From Bacteroidetes bacterium UBA2364 (GTDB lineage: Bacteria; Bacteroidota; Rhodothermia; Rhodothermales; UBA2364), in contig DDTM01000058.1 in assembly GCA_002344075.1 (NCBI GenBank), forward strand, positions 1-64,000: a stretch of 64,000 nt of DNA, given 5' to 3'. Each line of letters begins with the position of its first letter. Position 1 is the first letter of the stretch. A program made the position numbers and the translations under genes. Positions 17,818 to 27,320 of the stretch are shown in pieces. The notes under the pieces were generated by a model that saw nothing but the letters and a program-made list of their open reading frames with translations, did not search any database and had not been told where the DNA came from.

Positions 17818-18129
17818 ATGGCACAAGGCATTGAATATGATGGTTGGTCCATCGTTTTTTGGTCCGAAGTAGAATATGAGTCCGAAATTGTTCGTGACCG
17901 ATTAGAATCTGAAGGCGTGGAAGCCATGATTATGGACATGTCTTCATCTTCGCTACCCATTCAAATGTCTGATTTTAGCCGATTCGTGGTGATGGTTAAG
18001 CCAGAAGACGTAGATCGTGCCGATGAGGTCATTACCATCGAGCCAGTGAGTGAAGAGGAGTTAGAAGAAGCTGCCATGAATGCAGAACCGTTAGAGTTTA
18101 TGGATGATGACATTGAAGAAGAAACCTAA
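17818..18129 (+). CDS. DUF2007-like small protein
   Basis: 103 residues. The first 70 follow the DUF2007 (putative signal-transducing protein) pattern: a strand, a helix EYESEIVRDRLESEGVEAMI, and SDFSRFVVMVKPEDVDRADEVI. The C-terminus is strongly acidic. It starts 30 bases after the CPBP gene and its end overlaps the next gene by 26 bases, so the three are likely one transcript. Confidence 0.7.
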   Translation: MAQGIEYDGWSIVFWSEVEYESEIVRDRLESEGVEAMIMDMSSSSLPIQMSDFSRFVVMVKPEDVDRADEVITIEPVSEEELEEAAMNAEPLEFMDDDIEEET

Positions 18130-18571
18130 GGCCAGTACATCCCCACCCGATTCCGCGACCAAGAAAAATGTGTTTCTGGAAATTTTTGTCCAGCCACATG
18201 GGCGTGGATTTATGTATCGTGCTCTTGCCAAGACGGAGTGGGGACAACAAATTACCGTTGAAGGCTATGCGGCGGGTTCTCAAAAAGATGTGGAACGGGT
18301 GGTACAAAAGCGGATACAAAAAGTATTAGACGACCATCGGAAGCGGAGGGCACAATTGGAAGCGGTGGAAGTTGCTTCGGAACTTGTGGAAAAAGAGGAG
18401 CAGTTGACAAATATCCCTTCTCCGGAAGATATTTCGGATGGACAGAAGGTGCAAAACGTCATACAAGAAATGCTCAGTAGCCCTATAACGGTAAGCTATA
18501 CACTCGAGTCTAAAGAAAAAGGCCGTCCTCGTAAAATAACCTATACCATCAAACCGGATAATTTCGAGTAA
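18104..18571 (+). CDS. protein of unknown function
   Basis: 155 residues, soluble. It has a basic start, a central helix rich in Arg, Lys and Glu (VERVVQKRIQKVLDDHRKRR) and a C-terminal strand-rich part (ITVSYTLESKEKGRPRKITY). The start overlaps the DUF2007-like gene by 26 bases in another frame. Family not recognised. Confidence 0.6.
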   Translation: MMTLKKKPKASTSPPDSATKKNVFLEIFVQPHGRGFMYRALAKTEWGQQITVEGYAAGSQKDVERVVQKRIQKVLDDHRKRRAQLEAVEVASELVEKEEQLTNIPSPEDISDGQKVQNVIQEMLSSPITVSYTLESKEKGRPRKITYTIKPDNFE

Positions 18572-18587
18572 CGGCCTTCAAGGTGGG

Positions 18588-20042
18588 CTACAATGACCAG
18601 CCAGTTCGGTATTCCCGTTTGATGTATTGATTGGCTGGTTCGAAATTGGTGATGCGCAATCGTTTTGCATCCCAAAGGAGTTGCTTACGTCCTGTCAGTG
18701 CTTCTTCCCACTCCCCTTTCCGATTTTTCACTTTCTCTAAGGTGTTAAGGCTTCTCAGGGCCAAGTTCCCAATCAGGATCATTTCGGTGAGGGGGCCTGC
18801 ATAATTGAAATTAGAGCTTGGGGCTGGTCCTCCTTTACAGGCTTCGACCCAACTTGTTTGGTGATTGCCTTTTACCCTTGCAATCATTGGGGCAGGTTCT
18901 TTAAAATCTTGCATCAGTTTAGTCGGGAGGAGGGTAGGTTTGGAAGCATAACACCCACAGACGATTTTTCCCTTGTCTCCAATAAACAACACACCTCCAT
19001 CCCAATCTCCAAAAGGCTCGTCTGCCCCCAGCTCCATTGGTCGTGGTGGCCGGAGGTTTCCATCATACCAAGTAAGCCGAACTTCCGGCATTTGATCCCG
19101 TGCAGGAAAATTGAAATGAATTAACGAAGCTGCGGGCGCACTGTCGTTGTTGAGGATAGGCGCCCATGGGGCTTGGTAAACCGATGGTGTACTCGCCTCT
19201 ACGCTGGTGGGGTATCCCAATTTAAGTGCCTTAAACGCCGGATCAATGATGTGACAGGCCATATCGCCCAAAGCACCAGTCCCGAAATCCCACCAACCTC
19301 GCCAACCAAAAGGAACATAAGTGGGATGATAGGGGCGCATGGGAGCTGGCCCTACCCAAAGGTCCCAATCGAGTGTTCCGGGAGTCGGTGGTGCCTCTGT
19401 TGGGCGAGAAATACCCTGTGGCCAAACTGGACGATTAGTCCAGCAATGGACTTCAGAAACATTTCCGATTACGCCGCTCCATACCCATTCACAGACCCTT
19501 CGGATGTCTTCCGAGGAATTGCCATGATTGCCCATTTGGGTCTGTAATCCGCGTTCTCGCGCCGTTTCGGTGAGCATACGGGCTTCATGAATACTATGGG
19601 TCAAGGGTTTTTCCACATAAACATGTTTATCTAATCGCATGGCAGCCATTGCTACAACGGCGTGGGTATGGTCCGGCGTTGCCACCATCACGGCATCAAT
19701 ATTTTTATGTTCGGCTTCCAACATTTTGCGGAAGTCTTTATAACGATTGGCTTTAGGATATTGCGCATAGGTGGAGGCTGCATTTTGATCGTCCACATCG
19801 CATAGGGCCACAATATTTTCGGTGGTCTCGCCGGTTTTTTCATTTAATTGGGAAGCCCCTTTGAGAATCCCTTTTCCGCGTCCTCCCACACCAACGCCTG
19901 CAATATTTAGGCGATCACTGGGGGAAACATAGCCAGGCCCTCCCAATACATAGCGGGGGATAATCATAAAGGAACCAAGTCCAAAGGCAGCTTTGGAAAG
20001 GAATGCACGGCGCGACTTATTAAAAGGTTCTTTAGGGGACAT
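18588..20042 (-). CDS. Tat-exported Gfo/Idh/MocA family oxidoreductase
   Basis: 484 residues. A twin-arginine signal is clear (NKSRRAFLSKAAFG, then a hydrophobic stretch). The NAD(P)-binding GVGVGGRGKG motif follows, then ATPDHTHAV and the EKP motif (YVEKPLTHS) typical of this family. The C-terminal half matches the exported glycosyl-type Gfo/Idh/MocA proteins abundant in Planctomycetes and Bacteroidota. It probably acts on a sugar or sugar derivative in the periplasm with a tightly bound cofactor; the substrate is unknown. Confidence 0.88.
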   Translation of the reverse strand: MSPKEPFNKSRRAFLSKAAFGLGSFMIIPRYVLGGPGYVSPSDRLNIAGVGVGGRGKGILKGASQLNEKTGETTENIVALCDVDDQNAASTYAQYPKANRYKDFRKMLEAEHKNIDAVMVATPDHTHAVVAMAAMRLDKHVYVEKPLTHSIHEARMLTETARERGLQTQMGNHGNSSEDIRRVCEWVWSGVIGNVSEVHCWTNRPVWPQGISRPTEAPPTPGTLDWDLWVGPAPMRPYHPTYVPFGWRGWWDFGTGALGDMACHIIDPAFKALKLGYPTSVEASTPSVYQAPWAPILNNDSAPAASLIHFNFPARDQMPEVRLTWYDGNLRPPRPMELGADEPFGDWDGGVLFIGDKGKIVCGCYASKPTLLPTKLMQDFKEPAPMIARVKGNHQTSWVEACKGGPAPSSNFNYAGPLTEMILIGNLALRSLNTLEKVKNRKGEWEEALTGRKQLLWDAKRLRITNFEPANQYIKREYRTGWSL

Positions 20043-20170
20043 TTGTTTGAGGTTTTGGTGAATGAAGCTGCCATAATCGGAAATTGTAAAGGCAGATGCA
20101 AGGGGCGATAGATTTTCTTTTGAGGTTATGTAGGTAGGGGGCTTCCGTCATATTTTTATTGGGTTGGCAA

Positions 20171-20200
20171 CAAAACGCCGGAGTTTGTGGCCCCGGCGTA
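20171..20200 (-). terminator. terminator after the S9 peptidase gene
   Basis: ACGCCGG at 20175-20181 pairs with CCGGCGT at 20193-20199. Read on the minus strand the stem is followed by TTTTG, so it fits termination of the gene ending at 20277. Confidence 0.7.
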
Positions 20201-20276
20201 GAATTTTACTTCTGAATAAGCCCACTGTACGAGGTGTGGGCAATTCTTCATTAACGAAAGGTTGTGGGCTTAAGGG

Positions 20277-22694
20277 TTATTGGGTTCCAGTTCGTTTAGG
20301 TGCATTCTTGACATACTTGTCTAACCATTGTACAGTTTCCCAAAGCAAATGGAGGTTAGACTCGCGTGCGGCATAGCCATGTGATTCATGGGGTAAGACC
20401 ACATATCGTGCTGTTCCTCCGTGTCCTTTAATGGCATTATACAGCCGCTCACTTTGAATAGGGAAGGTGCCAGGGTTATTGTCGGCCTCACCATGAACCA
20501 GTAGAATAGGGGTTTTGATTTTGTGCGCAAACATAAAAGGTGACATTTTAGAATAAACTTCCGGAGCCTGCCAAATGGTGCGTTCTTCGTTTTGGAAGCC
20601 AAAAGGCGTGAGGGTTCGGTTGTATGCCCCACTTCGTGCAACACCCGCCCGAAAGAGATCTGAGTGTGCTAGCAAGTTGGCCGTCATAAAGGCGCCATAA
20701 GAGTGCCCACCAACGGCCACGCGGTCGGGATCCACAACGCCACGCCGAACACCTTCGTCTATCGCCGCTTTTGCGCTTGCTACCAATTGTTCAACAAATG
20801 TATCGTTAGGCTCTTCTTTACCAACGCCAACAATGGGCATCGAAGCATTGTCTAAAACAGCATAACCAGCCAAAACCAGCATCAGCGCCGATCCGGCAGA
20901 GATACGGGTGAAGGTGAATGGGGAGCCGCTAACCTGTCCTGCTGCGGCGGCATCTTTAAATTCGGCAGGATAGGCCCAAATAAAAGTGGGTAACGGCCCA
21001 TTTTCTTTTTTATATCCTTTCGGTAGGTATAAAATGGCGTTCAGATCTACGCCATCGTTGCGTTTATAACGGATAATTTCTTTGCTGATTCCTTGCAATT
21101 GCGGGTATGGGTCGGGAAACTGGGTTATTTGCTTCAGTTTATCCGTTCCGAGCGTCCGTATGAAATAATTGGGCACTTCGGATTGAGATTCGCGGCGGGT
21201 CATTAACGATTGACCATCTGGCAGCAGGGCGACAACGGATTCATAATAAGGTGCTTGAGCGCGCCAAAGTTCGGTAGATTTCCCATCTTCGAGACTCATT
21301 TTATGTAGGAACGGGCGGTTGCCCTCTGGTGTGGCGCCTATTCCTTGCATATAAAGCGATTTCCCATCATTGGTCGTGCGCAATACCATTCGATCAAACT
21401 GATTTCGCTTCATCAAAGGGCTTCCTGGATTGTTATAGCGGTCTTCGGTGTTTAAATCAAGCAATTTGCGAAATTCACTCATGGGTTTGGATGGATCCAT
21501 GATAAACATCCGGCGGCTTCGGGTTTGTGTCCATGTGTCTGAGATGAGGGCGAGGTTATGGTCTCCCCACATGATGCCAGCAAAGCGTTGTTCGGTTTTG
21601 GCAATAGGTAGTTTTTCCCCTAGGAACGGTGCAGAGAGGGTATATACCTGATCGCGGAAAGGTACTTTATTTTTTGGATCGCCACCATCTAATGCTTCCA
21701 CCCAAAACAGTGTTGCGGATAGATCGGGGCGCCAGTTTGCTCCACGAACACCCACTGTGGTGGCATTAAAGCCAATTGGCACGGTGTCTTGTAGGGGCAG
21801 CTCTGCCACAACATAGACCGTTTTTGCTTTTTTGTCCCATACTTCCAGTTTTCGTGGAAAGGCGCCAACAGTTACTAAATATGAATAGGGACGGCGAATT
21901 GTGGATACCAAAAAATAATTACCGTCGGGGGATGTCGAAATGTTGTCATAAATGGCTGCCGGGCCAAAATTTTGTGTTATGCCGCCCCATGAAACCATCA
22001 CGGGTTGTGAGGTGAAATAATGGTCAAAGAGGGCTTCGTCGTGTTCGTTTCGAAGTAAGTCCTGAAAAGTGCGAGCTGGGGCAGCACGTCCTAAATTTTC
22101 CTGTATAACGGGGCCTTTGGGGGCTAGGTCGGCGATTGGGGCTGCCTTCCGATCTGTTGGGATGGTAAAACAGAGCAATCTGATATTATCTTGCCAAGAA
22201 CAGGCATTGTTTAAGGTCGTGTTCATCTTTCTGGTAGAAAGGCGCAGCGCTTTTCCCGATTTTACTTCGGTGCCCCAGATTTCAATGCGGTCTTTAAACG
22301 TGACGGTAAAAGCAACCCGTTTGCTATCTGGCGACCATGCTGGAAAGCCCATTCTACCTTCGGAAGGCACTCCGAGTACCTTCACTTCTTTTTGATCCGA
22401 AAGGCTCCGAAATGACATCGCTGTAATAAACCCTCCTCGACTGGCGCCATTGGTCGCTGGTTTAATCCGGAGCCCGGCCAATCGGAGTTCCGGTTCTGCC
22501 AACTCTGCAATGGGCGGCATGTCCGATGTTTCCAAAATTGCCATAGCGGTATAATCGGGACTAAGCGAGACGGAGGGTGTGTTGGGCGCATCAGCAACGG
22601 CCTTTAGGTCTGGTGGAGGAAGTTGGTAGGCGTTTTGGGCAAATAAGGGCACGCCCAAGGCTACCAATACCAAGAGTATAAATGATTTTTTCAT
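20277..22694 (-). CDS. S9 family peptidase, glutamyl endopeptidase type
   Basis: 805 residues with a signal peptide (FILLVLVALGVPLFAQ). The N-terminal two thirds is a beta-propeller-like region with the block LAEPELRLAGLRI, which I associate with plant chloroplast glutamyl endopeptidase and its bacterial relatives. The C-terminal alpha/beta-hydrolase domain carries Ser665 in GGHSYGAFM, then an Asp in VHGEADNNPG and a His in PHESHGY. It is likely a secreted peptide-degrading enzyme. It stands alone, divergent from the transporter gene at 22816. Confidence 0.9.
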   Translation of the reverse strand: MKKSFILLVLVALGVPLFAQNAYQLPPPDLKAVADAPNTPSVSLSPDYTAMAILETSDMPPIAELAEPELRLAGLRIKPATNGASRGGFITAMSFRSLSDQKEVKVLGVPSEGRMGFPAWSPDSKRVAFTVTFKDRIEIWGTEVKSGKALRLSTRKMNTTLNNACSWQDNIRLLCFTIPTDRKAAPIADLAPKGPVIQENLGRAAPARTFQDLLRNEHDEALFDHYFTSQPVMVSWGGITQNFGPAAIYDNISTSPDGNYFLVSTIRRPYSYLVTVGAFPRKLEVWDKKAKTVYVVAELPLQDTVPIGFNATTVGVRGANWRPDLSATLFWVEALDGGDPKNKVPFRDQVYTLSAPFLGEKLPIAKTEQRFAGIMWGDHNLALISDTWTQTRSRRMFIMDPSKPMSEFRKLLDLNTEDRYNNPGSPLMKRNQFDRMVLRTTNDGKSLYMQGIGATPEGNRPFLHKMSLEDGKSTELWRAQAPYYESVVALLPDGQSLMTRRESQSEVPNYFIRTLGTDKLKQITQFPDPYPQLQGISKEIIRYKRNDGVDLNAILYLPKGYKKENGPLPTFIWAYPAEFKDAAAAGQVSGSPFTFTRISAGSALMLVLAGYAVLDNASMPIVGVGKEEPNDTFVEQLVASAKAAIDEGVRRGVVDPDRVAVGGHSYGAFMTANLLAHSDLFRAGVARSGAYNRTLTPFGFQNEERTIWQAPEVYSKMSPFMFAHKIKTPILLVHGEADNNPGTFPIQSERLYNAIKGHGGTARYVVLPHESHGYAARESNLHLLWETVQWLDKYVKNAPKRTGTQ

Positions 22695-22815
22695 AGGACT
22701 TTGGATAAATGGTAATAACAGTGAATATCTATCAGGATTGTACTTCCAAAGTTACATCAAAAAATGCGTTTGGTTTATTCTGAATGTATATTTAGTGAAA
22801 CAACCGAATAAACAT

Positions 22816-24156
22816 ATGAAGTCTTTTCGCTTTCCGAATCCATTGGTAGTGCTCACTATTTGCATTTTATTGGCCTCGTTCCTCACCTATTTGGTTCCAG
22901 CAGGCCAATTCGATCGAAGAGAAGACCCATTAACAGGCCGCAATGTGGTAGTAGCTGGAACCTATAAAGGGGTGGAATCGGCGCCTGTTAGTGTATGGGA
23001 AGCCCTAATGGCCATTCCACGTGGGCTACAATCGGCAGGTTCGGTCATTTTTTTGGTATTTCTTTCGGGTGCGGCATTTGCAGTGGTGGATAAGGCAGGC
23101 TCGTTTCGATGGGCTGCCGAGGCCCTAATGCGCAAATTATCCCATAATACCGTGCTTGTGATTCCCGTGATCACGCTACTGTTTGCTCTGGGGGGCATGG
23201 TGATTAACATGCAGGAAGAAATCATTCCATTGGTTCCTGTCATGCTTTTGCTAATGCGTCGGCTTGGTTATCCGCCTGTCATTGCAGTGGCCGTGAGCAT
23301 TGGCGCAGCCGCCATTGGTGCTGCATTTAGTCCATTCAACCCGTTTCAGGTGATTATTGCACAAAAATTGGCACAAGTTCCATTGCTATCAGGCATGGGA
23401 TTTAGGTTGGCCATAGGAGGGATGGCACTCTCTTTCTGGACTTGGTGGGTGATGCGATATGCACAGAAGAGGGTAGCTACTCCCGAAGACGTAATCCATG
23501 AGCACATAGCAGGCGATATATGGCGTCATATACTCATTCTGTCGCTGGTTATTGCCACACTGGTGGGGTATGTGGTGGGGATTACGGTGTATAGTTGGGA
23601 GTTTGAACAACTTACGGTACTGTATTTTCTGTTAGGAATTGCAGCGGCGATTATTGCCCGTCTTACAATGGATGAAGCGGTAAAAAGTTTTATCTGGGGT
23701 TTAGAAAGTATGGCCTTTGCAGGGATGATTATTGGATTTGCTAAAGCTATTTTTGTGGTGCTGGATCAGGGACAGATTATTGATACCATTGTGAATGGGA
23801 TATTTGTACCAATCGCCCATTTGCCCGTTACCCTTTCTGCAATGGCCATGATGGGCATTCAAAGTCTGTTACACTTTGCGGTCCCAAGTGTATCGGGGCA
23901 AGCGGTTCTAACCATGCCCGTGTTGGTTCCCCTCTCGGATTTGCTTGGCCTTTCACGTAATATTACCGTTTTGGCATACCAATATGGTGCGGGACTGGCG
24001 GAACTCTTGGTTCCAACGAACGGAGCCTTAATGGCCATTCTGGCTGCTTCCGGTGTGCGATATGAAGAATGGACACAGTTTTTATGGCCTGCATTGGGCG
24101 GATTGGCAGGGATTGGATTACTGGGCATAGGACTAGGGATCGCTTTTGGAATCTGA
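22816..24156 (+). CDS. YfcC/DcuC-like membrane transporter
   Basis: About 446 residues and roughly 11-12 membrane segments. The opening FRFPNPLVVLTICILLASFL, the motif YLVPAGQFDRRED, and AAIGAAFSPFNPFQVIIAQ match the C4-dicarboxylate anaerobic carrier/YfcC group, whose members are thought to carry dicarboxylates, amino acids or peptides. I start at the ATG giving MKSFRFPNP; an in-frame TTG at 22738 adds an unrelated stretch. It is divergent from a secreted peptidase gene, which hints at uptake of peptide products, but this is only positional. Confidence 0.8.
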   Translation: MKSFRFPNPLVVLTICILLASFLTYLVPAGQFDRREDPLTGRNVVVAGTYKGVESAPVSVWEALMAIPRGLQSAGSVIFLVFLSGAAFAVVDKAGSFRWAAEALMRKLSHNTVLVIPVITLLFALGGMVINMQEEIIPLVPVMLLLMRRLGYPPVIAVAVSIGAAAIGAAFSPFNPFQVIIAQKLAQVPLLSGMGFRLAIGGMALSFWTWWVMRYAQKRVATPEDVIHEHIAGDIWRHILILSLVIATLVGYVVGITVYSWEFEQLTVLYFLLGIAAAIIARLTMDEAVKSFIWGLESMAFAGMIIGFAKAIFVVLDQGQIIDTIVNGIFVPIAHLPVTLSAMAMMGIQSLLHFAVPSVSGQAVLTMPVLVPLSDLLGLSRNITVLAYQYGAGLAELLVPTNGALMAILAASGVRYEEWTQFLWPALGGLAGIGLLGIGLGIAFGI

Positions 24157-24195
24157 TGGATTGATTTTTTTACCCTCTTATCGGCCTCGTAGTTT

Positions 24196-24876
24196 ATGAA
24201 TACTACACAAACCTTTTCTAAATTTGTAGAAATCTTTAAAAAACAGCTATTTGCTATATTGATAAGTGCATTGGTCTTACTGATCATAATTGGGTTAGTG
24301 CGCTTTGGTGAATGGTATTATTACCTTGGTTTGGCAGGAAGTTTTAAACAAAGTTTAATGGCACGCACGTCGCTGGGTCCAGATCTGGCGGAGGCGTTGG
24401 CCTGGTTATATGCTGCTGCCTTCTCGTATTTTGTGATGGGTATTATTTTATCGAAACGAGACTTCCGGCGGGGAATTGCTCTTTGGCTGGCCTCTTTTGC
24501 TATTTTACCTGTTATGGCGGCCCTATTTCCGAAGCCACTCCCCCAATGCTTGGCTCTCAATCCTGCAACCGGAAAAATGACCCAGACAGACTGTCATCCG
24601 AGTGGGGTGCATCCCGAATGGCATACTCCGGAATTCCCCGAAGATAAAATCCTCGTTAAAGTACAAGCCGATCTTCAAACAGTTTTTTTTACGACAGACA
24701 ACCAACCCATGCTGGCATACGTTGAGGAAGAAAATGGAGAACTCACTTTTTATAACAAGCCAGGGATGACGCCGGATGGAAAAATAGCGGTTTGGGTGTC
24801 CAAGAGTGTGGTTACAGCATGGATAGCCCACCAAAAGCGTGCTCTTGAGCCTGTTTCACGTAAACGTAGGCGCTGA
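24196..24876 (+). CDS. membrane protein of unknown function
   Basis: 226 residues. Three hydrophobic segments are visible in the first half (LFAILISALVLLIIIGLV, WLYAAAFSYFVMGIIL, GIALWLASFAILPVMAAL). The second half is probably periplasmic and soluble, with two Cys residues (PQCLALN and TDCHPS). The C-terminus is basic. It follows the transporter by 40 bases and may be co-transcribed. No family recognised. Confidence 0.65.
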   Translation: MNTTQTFSKFVEIFKKQLFAILISALVLLIIIGLVRFGEWYYYLGLAGSFKQSLMARTSLGPDLAEALAWLYAAAFSYFVMGIILSKRDFRRGIALWLASFAILPVMAALFPKPLPQCLALNPATGKMTQTDCHPSGVHPEWHTPEFPEDKILVKVQADLQTVFFTTDNQPMLAYVEEENGELTFYNKPGMTPDGKIAVWVSKSVVTAWIAHQKRALEPVSRKRRR

Positions 24877-24894
24877 TACATGTGTAGAGCAGGA

Positions 24895-25731
24895 TTATAG
24901 TTCAGCGACCAAGCCACGCATCAGGGTGGCCAATTTAGGCTCTGCAATTTCGGCTGCCTCTACAATTTCTTTCATAGAGACGGGTTGCAGGGCATCGGGA
25001 AGGCATTCATCCGTAATGACAGAAACCGCCAAAAGCCGTAACCCCATATGTGTTGCTACAATCACTTCTGGGACGGTGCTCATTCCGATGGCATCTCCCC
25101 CAATTTGACGCAGAAAACGATATTCGGCCTTGGTCTCTAAATTCGGCCCGGACACCACAGCATAGACCCCTTGGTGTATTTGGATATGATGTTTTAAGGC
25201 CAGTTCAAGGGCCTTAAAACGCAGTTCGGGTGTATATGGCTCACTCATATCCGGAAAACGCGGTCCCCATTCTGCCATATTAGGCCCAACCAACGGGTTC
25301 GAAAACATAAGATTAATGTGGTCATGGATCAGCATTAAGTCTCCACGCTTATAAAGTGGATTTAGGCCACCCGCTGCATTAGAAATCAATACATTGCGGA
25401 TGCCCATTTGAGCCATGACACGCACCGGAAAGGTAATTTCTTGTGGCGAATATCCTTCATATACATGGAAACGTCCTTGTAAAGCCATAATTGGTCGTCC
25501 AGCCAATTTTCCAAGATGTAGTTTTCCAGTATGACTTTCCACGGTCGAAACCGGAAAATGCGGAATTTCGGCATAGTCTAAAATCTGGGCCTCGGTGATT
25601 TCATCGGCCAATGCTCCCAAGCCTGTTCCTATGATCAGGGCAGTATCAATTGGAACGGAAATACGGTTAAGGAGGAACGTGGCTGTTTCACTGACTTTTT
25701 CTCGGTATCTGTTTATGTGTTGAAGGTGCAT
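24895..25731 (-). CDS. purine nucleoside phosphorylase (trimeric type)
   Basis: About 278 residues. PNP class II signatures are present: IIGTGLGALAD (phosphate loop), SNAAGGLN, and GMSTVPEVIVA. It splits purine nucleosides with phosphate for salvage. The base-recognition position that is Asn in mammalian PNP (SLITN) is Asp here (SVITDE), which may widen specificity towards 6-aminopurines. I start at MHLQHINRY; an ATG 57 bases upstream is in frame but unlikely. Confidence 0.9.
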   Translation of the reverse strand: MHLQHINRYREKVSETATFLLNRISVPIDTALIIGTGLGALADEITEAQILDYAEIPHFPVSTVESHTGKLHLGKLAGRPIMALQGRFHVYEGYSPQEITFPVRVMAQMGIRNVLISNAAGGLNPLYKRGDLMLIHDHINLMFSNPLVGPNMAEWGPRFPDMSEPYTPELRFKALELALKHHIQIHQGVYAVVSGPNLETKAEYRFLRQIGGDAIGMSTVPEVIVATHMGLRLLAVSVITDECLPDALQPVSMKEIVEAAEIAEPKLATLMRGLVAEL

Positions 25732-25797
25732 GCCTGTTTCCAAAAGAAACGCGCAAAAGTAAAAAACTTGCGCGTTTGGTGTAACCATAAGGAATAC

Positions 25798-27282
25798 TTA
25801 TTGCAATTCATCTAAGATCCGTTGGATTTTTTCGGCCTCGGTCAATGAAGCGGTCAGAAGTTCATGTGGGATTCCTGCTGGATGGACCTGAATAAACTCA
25901 GGATGAAGATTCGCTGTTATGGAAGGTAAAGGAGCTGATGCCACTTCGGGTTGAGGCTGAAGTCTGGGTATTGTCGGAGCCATCGGATGCGGGTCGGCTC
26001 CATACTCTATCCGAACTACTGGTACAGCGTCCTGCATGGGGGGGGTACGGGAGAAACTCATCAACTCGGAAACGGATGCTTTTACACGCACTTCGGGTTG
26101 GGATTTCGTCTCAATAGCTTCCTGAACCTGCTCTGGCTCCGAACGGGCCTCCCAAACCTCTGCTACCATTTGTTGTTGTCCAGACTCAAGGGTAATGACT
26201 TCATGAGTCGGCGTGACCTCTTCAGGAGTTGACGGAAATTCTGGAGCTTCTGCCAACATGGTAGAAGACAAGTTCTCCTGCGGTGAAGTCCAATTTGGGG
26301 CTTCACCGGTTGGCTCCCGTGTTATAATGGGTGAAAGATCGGGGGGGGCCTCCAAAGAAGCGGGGAGTGGCGGGGGCGCGGGTGTAGGAGAAAGAAGTGC
26401 ATCAAAATCAAAAACAGCCTCCTCTTCCGGCTCAGGCATTGGTTCCAATAATCTCCGGAGCTCTTCGTCAAGTGCTTTCTGGCGGTTTTCGAGAGCAGCA
26501 AGAATTTCTTCCTGCGAGTCGTTATGAGTGGGTGGCGTATGATCTTTGTGGCCCATTTCGGAAGGACTCGTTTCTTCAAACACAATGGCCTTTAATTCTG
26601 GTGCGGAATCGGGGGTGGAGATCGGTAAAGCTATGGGTAAACTGGGGATGGCGAGGACTGTAGGCACATTAGGGCCATACTCAGATAGGTCTGTGTTCAA
26701 TAGTCCAGACGATTCATCCGACTGGGATGGCTGTATAGGTGGTGGTGGCGGGGCATTCAATAGCCCGTCGTTGCTGGTTAGAAAATTAAAGTAGTCTTGC
26801 TCAATGCGTCCGATCAATTCTGTTTCTGCCTGAAGAAAACCTTTGAGGCGAAGTGTTAGCTCATTGCGCCGTTCGTTTAATTGTGCAACTTCTTGGCGTG
26901 CTTTTGCTTTAAGGACTTCGGCTTCGTGTACGATTTTTTGTGCCTGTAAACTGGCCTCTTCGATGGTGCGTGCGCTGCGTGACTCTGCATCTCGAATGAT
27001 CAATGCTGCTTTTTGCTCGGCGTTCTGCTGGGTTTTACGGGCATTCTCCCGAGCGGTCTCTAAGGCTTCCTGAAGGGCTTCTTCAACTTTTTGATAGTGT
27101 TCCAAGTCCCCCTTCAAGCGCTGAATCTGCTCGTAGGCCCCCCGAAGTTTTTCGTTATAAATATCCACCTCTTTGGCGAGGGTCTCTAAATATTCATGAA
27201 TCTCGCGTGGAGGATACGCGCCAAAGGCCAACATACGCTTGGAGAACTCCTGACGGCGGATGTCAATTGAAGAAAGTGCCAT
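25798..27282 (-). CDS. DivIVA domain-containing protein
   Basis: 494 residues. The N-terminus matches DivIVA (SSIDIRRQEFSKRMLAFGAY, PREIHEYLETLAKEVD) and is followed by a long Ala/Glu/Gln coiled coil to about residue 165. The remaining 330 residues are a disordered Pro/Glu/Ser-rich tail with a short conserved-looking C-terminal helix (EAEKIQRILDELQ). DivIVA proteins bind negatively curved membrane and organise division or polar growth in Gram-positives. It lies next to the yggS-like gene, a neighbour also seen in Gram-positive division clusters. Confidence 0.85.
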   Translation of the reverse strand: MALSSIDIRRQEFSKRMLAFGAYPPREIHEYLETLAKEVDIYNEKLRGAYEQIQRLKGDLEHYQKVEEALQEALETARENARKTQQNAEQKAALIIRDAESRSARTIEEASLQAQKIVHEAEVLKAKARQEVAQLNERRNELTLRLKGFLQAETELIGRIEQDYFNFLTSNDGLLNAPPPPPIQPSQSDESSGLLNTDLSEYGPNVPTVLAIPSLPIALPISTPDSAPELKAIVFEETSPSEMGHKDHTPPTHNDSQEEILAALENRQKALDEELRRLLEPMPEPEEEAVFDFDALLSPTPAPPPLPASLEAPPDLSPIITREPTGEAPNWTSPQENLSSTMLAEAPEFPSTPEEVTPTHEVITLESGQQQMVAEVWEARSEPEQVQEAIETKSQPEVRVKASVSELMSFSRTPPMQDAVPVVRIEYGADPHPMAPTIPRLQPQPEVASAPLPSITANLHPEFIQVHPAGIPHELLTASLTEAEKIQRILDELQ

Positions 27283-27320
27283 AGGTGTATGATATAGAAA
27301 ACCTTAAAAGGAATTTTGGT

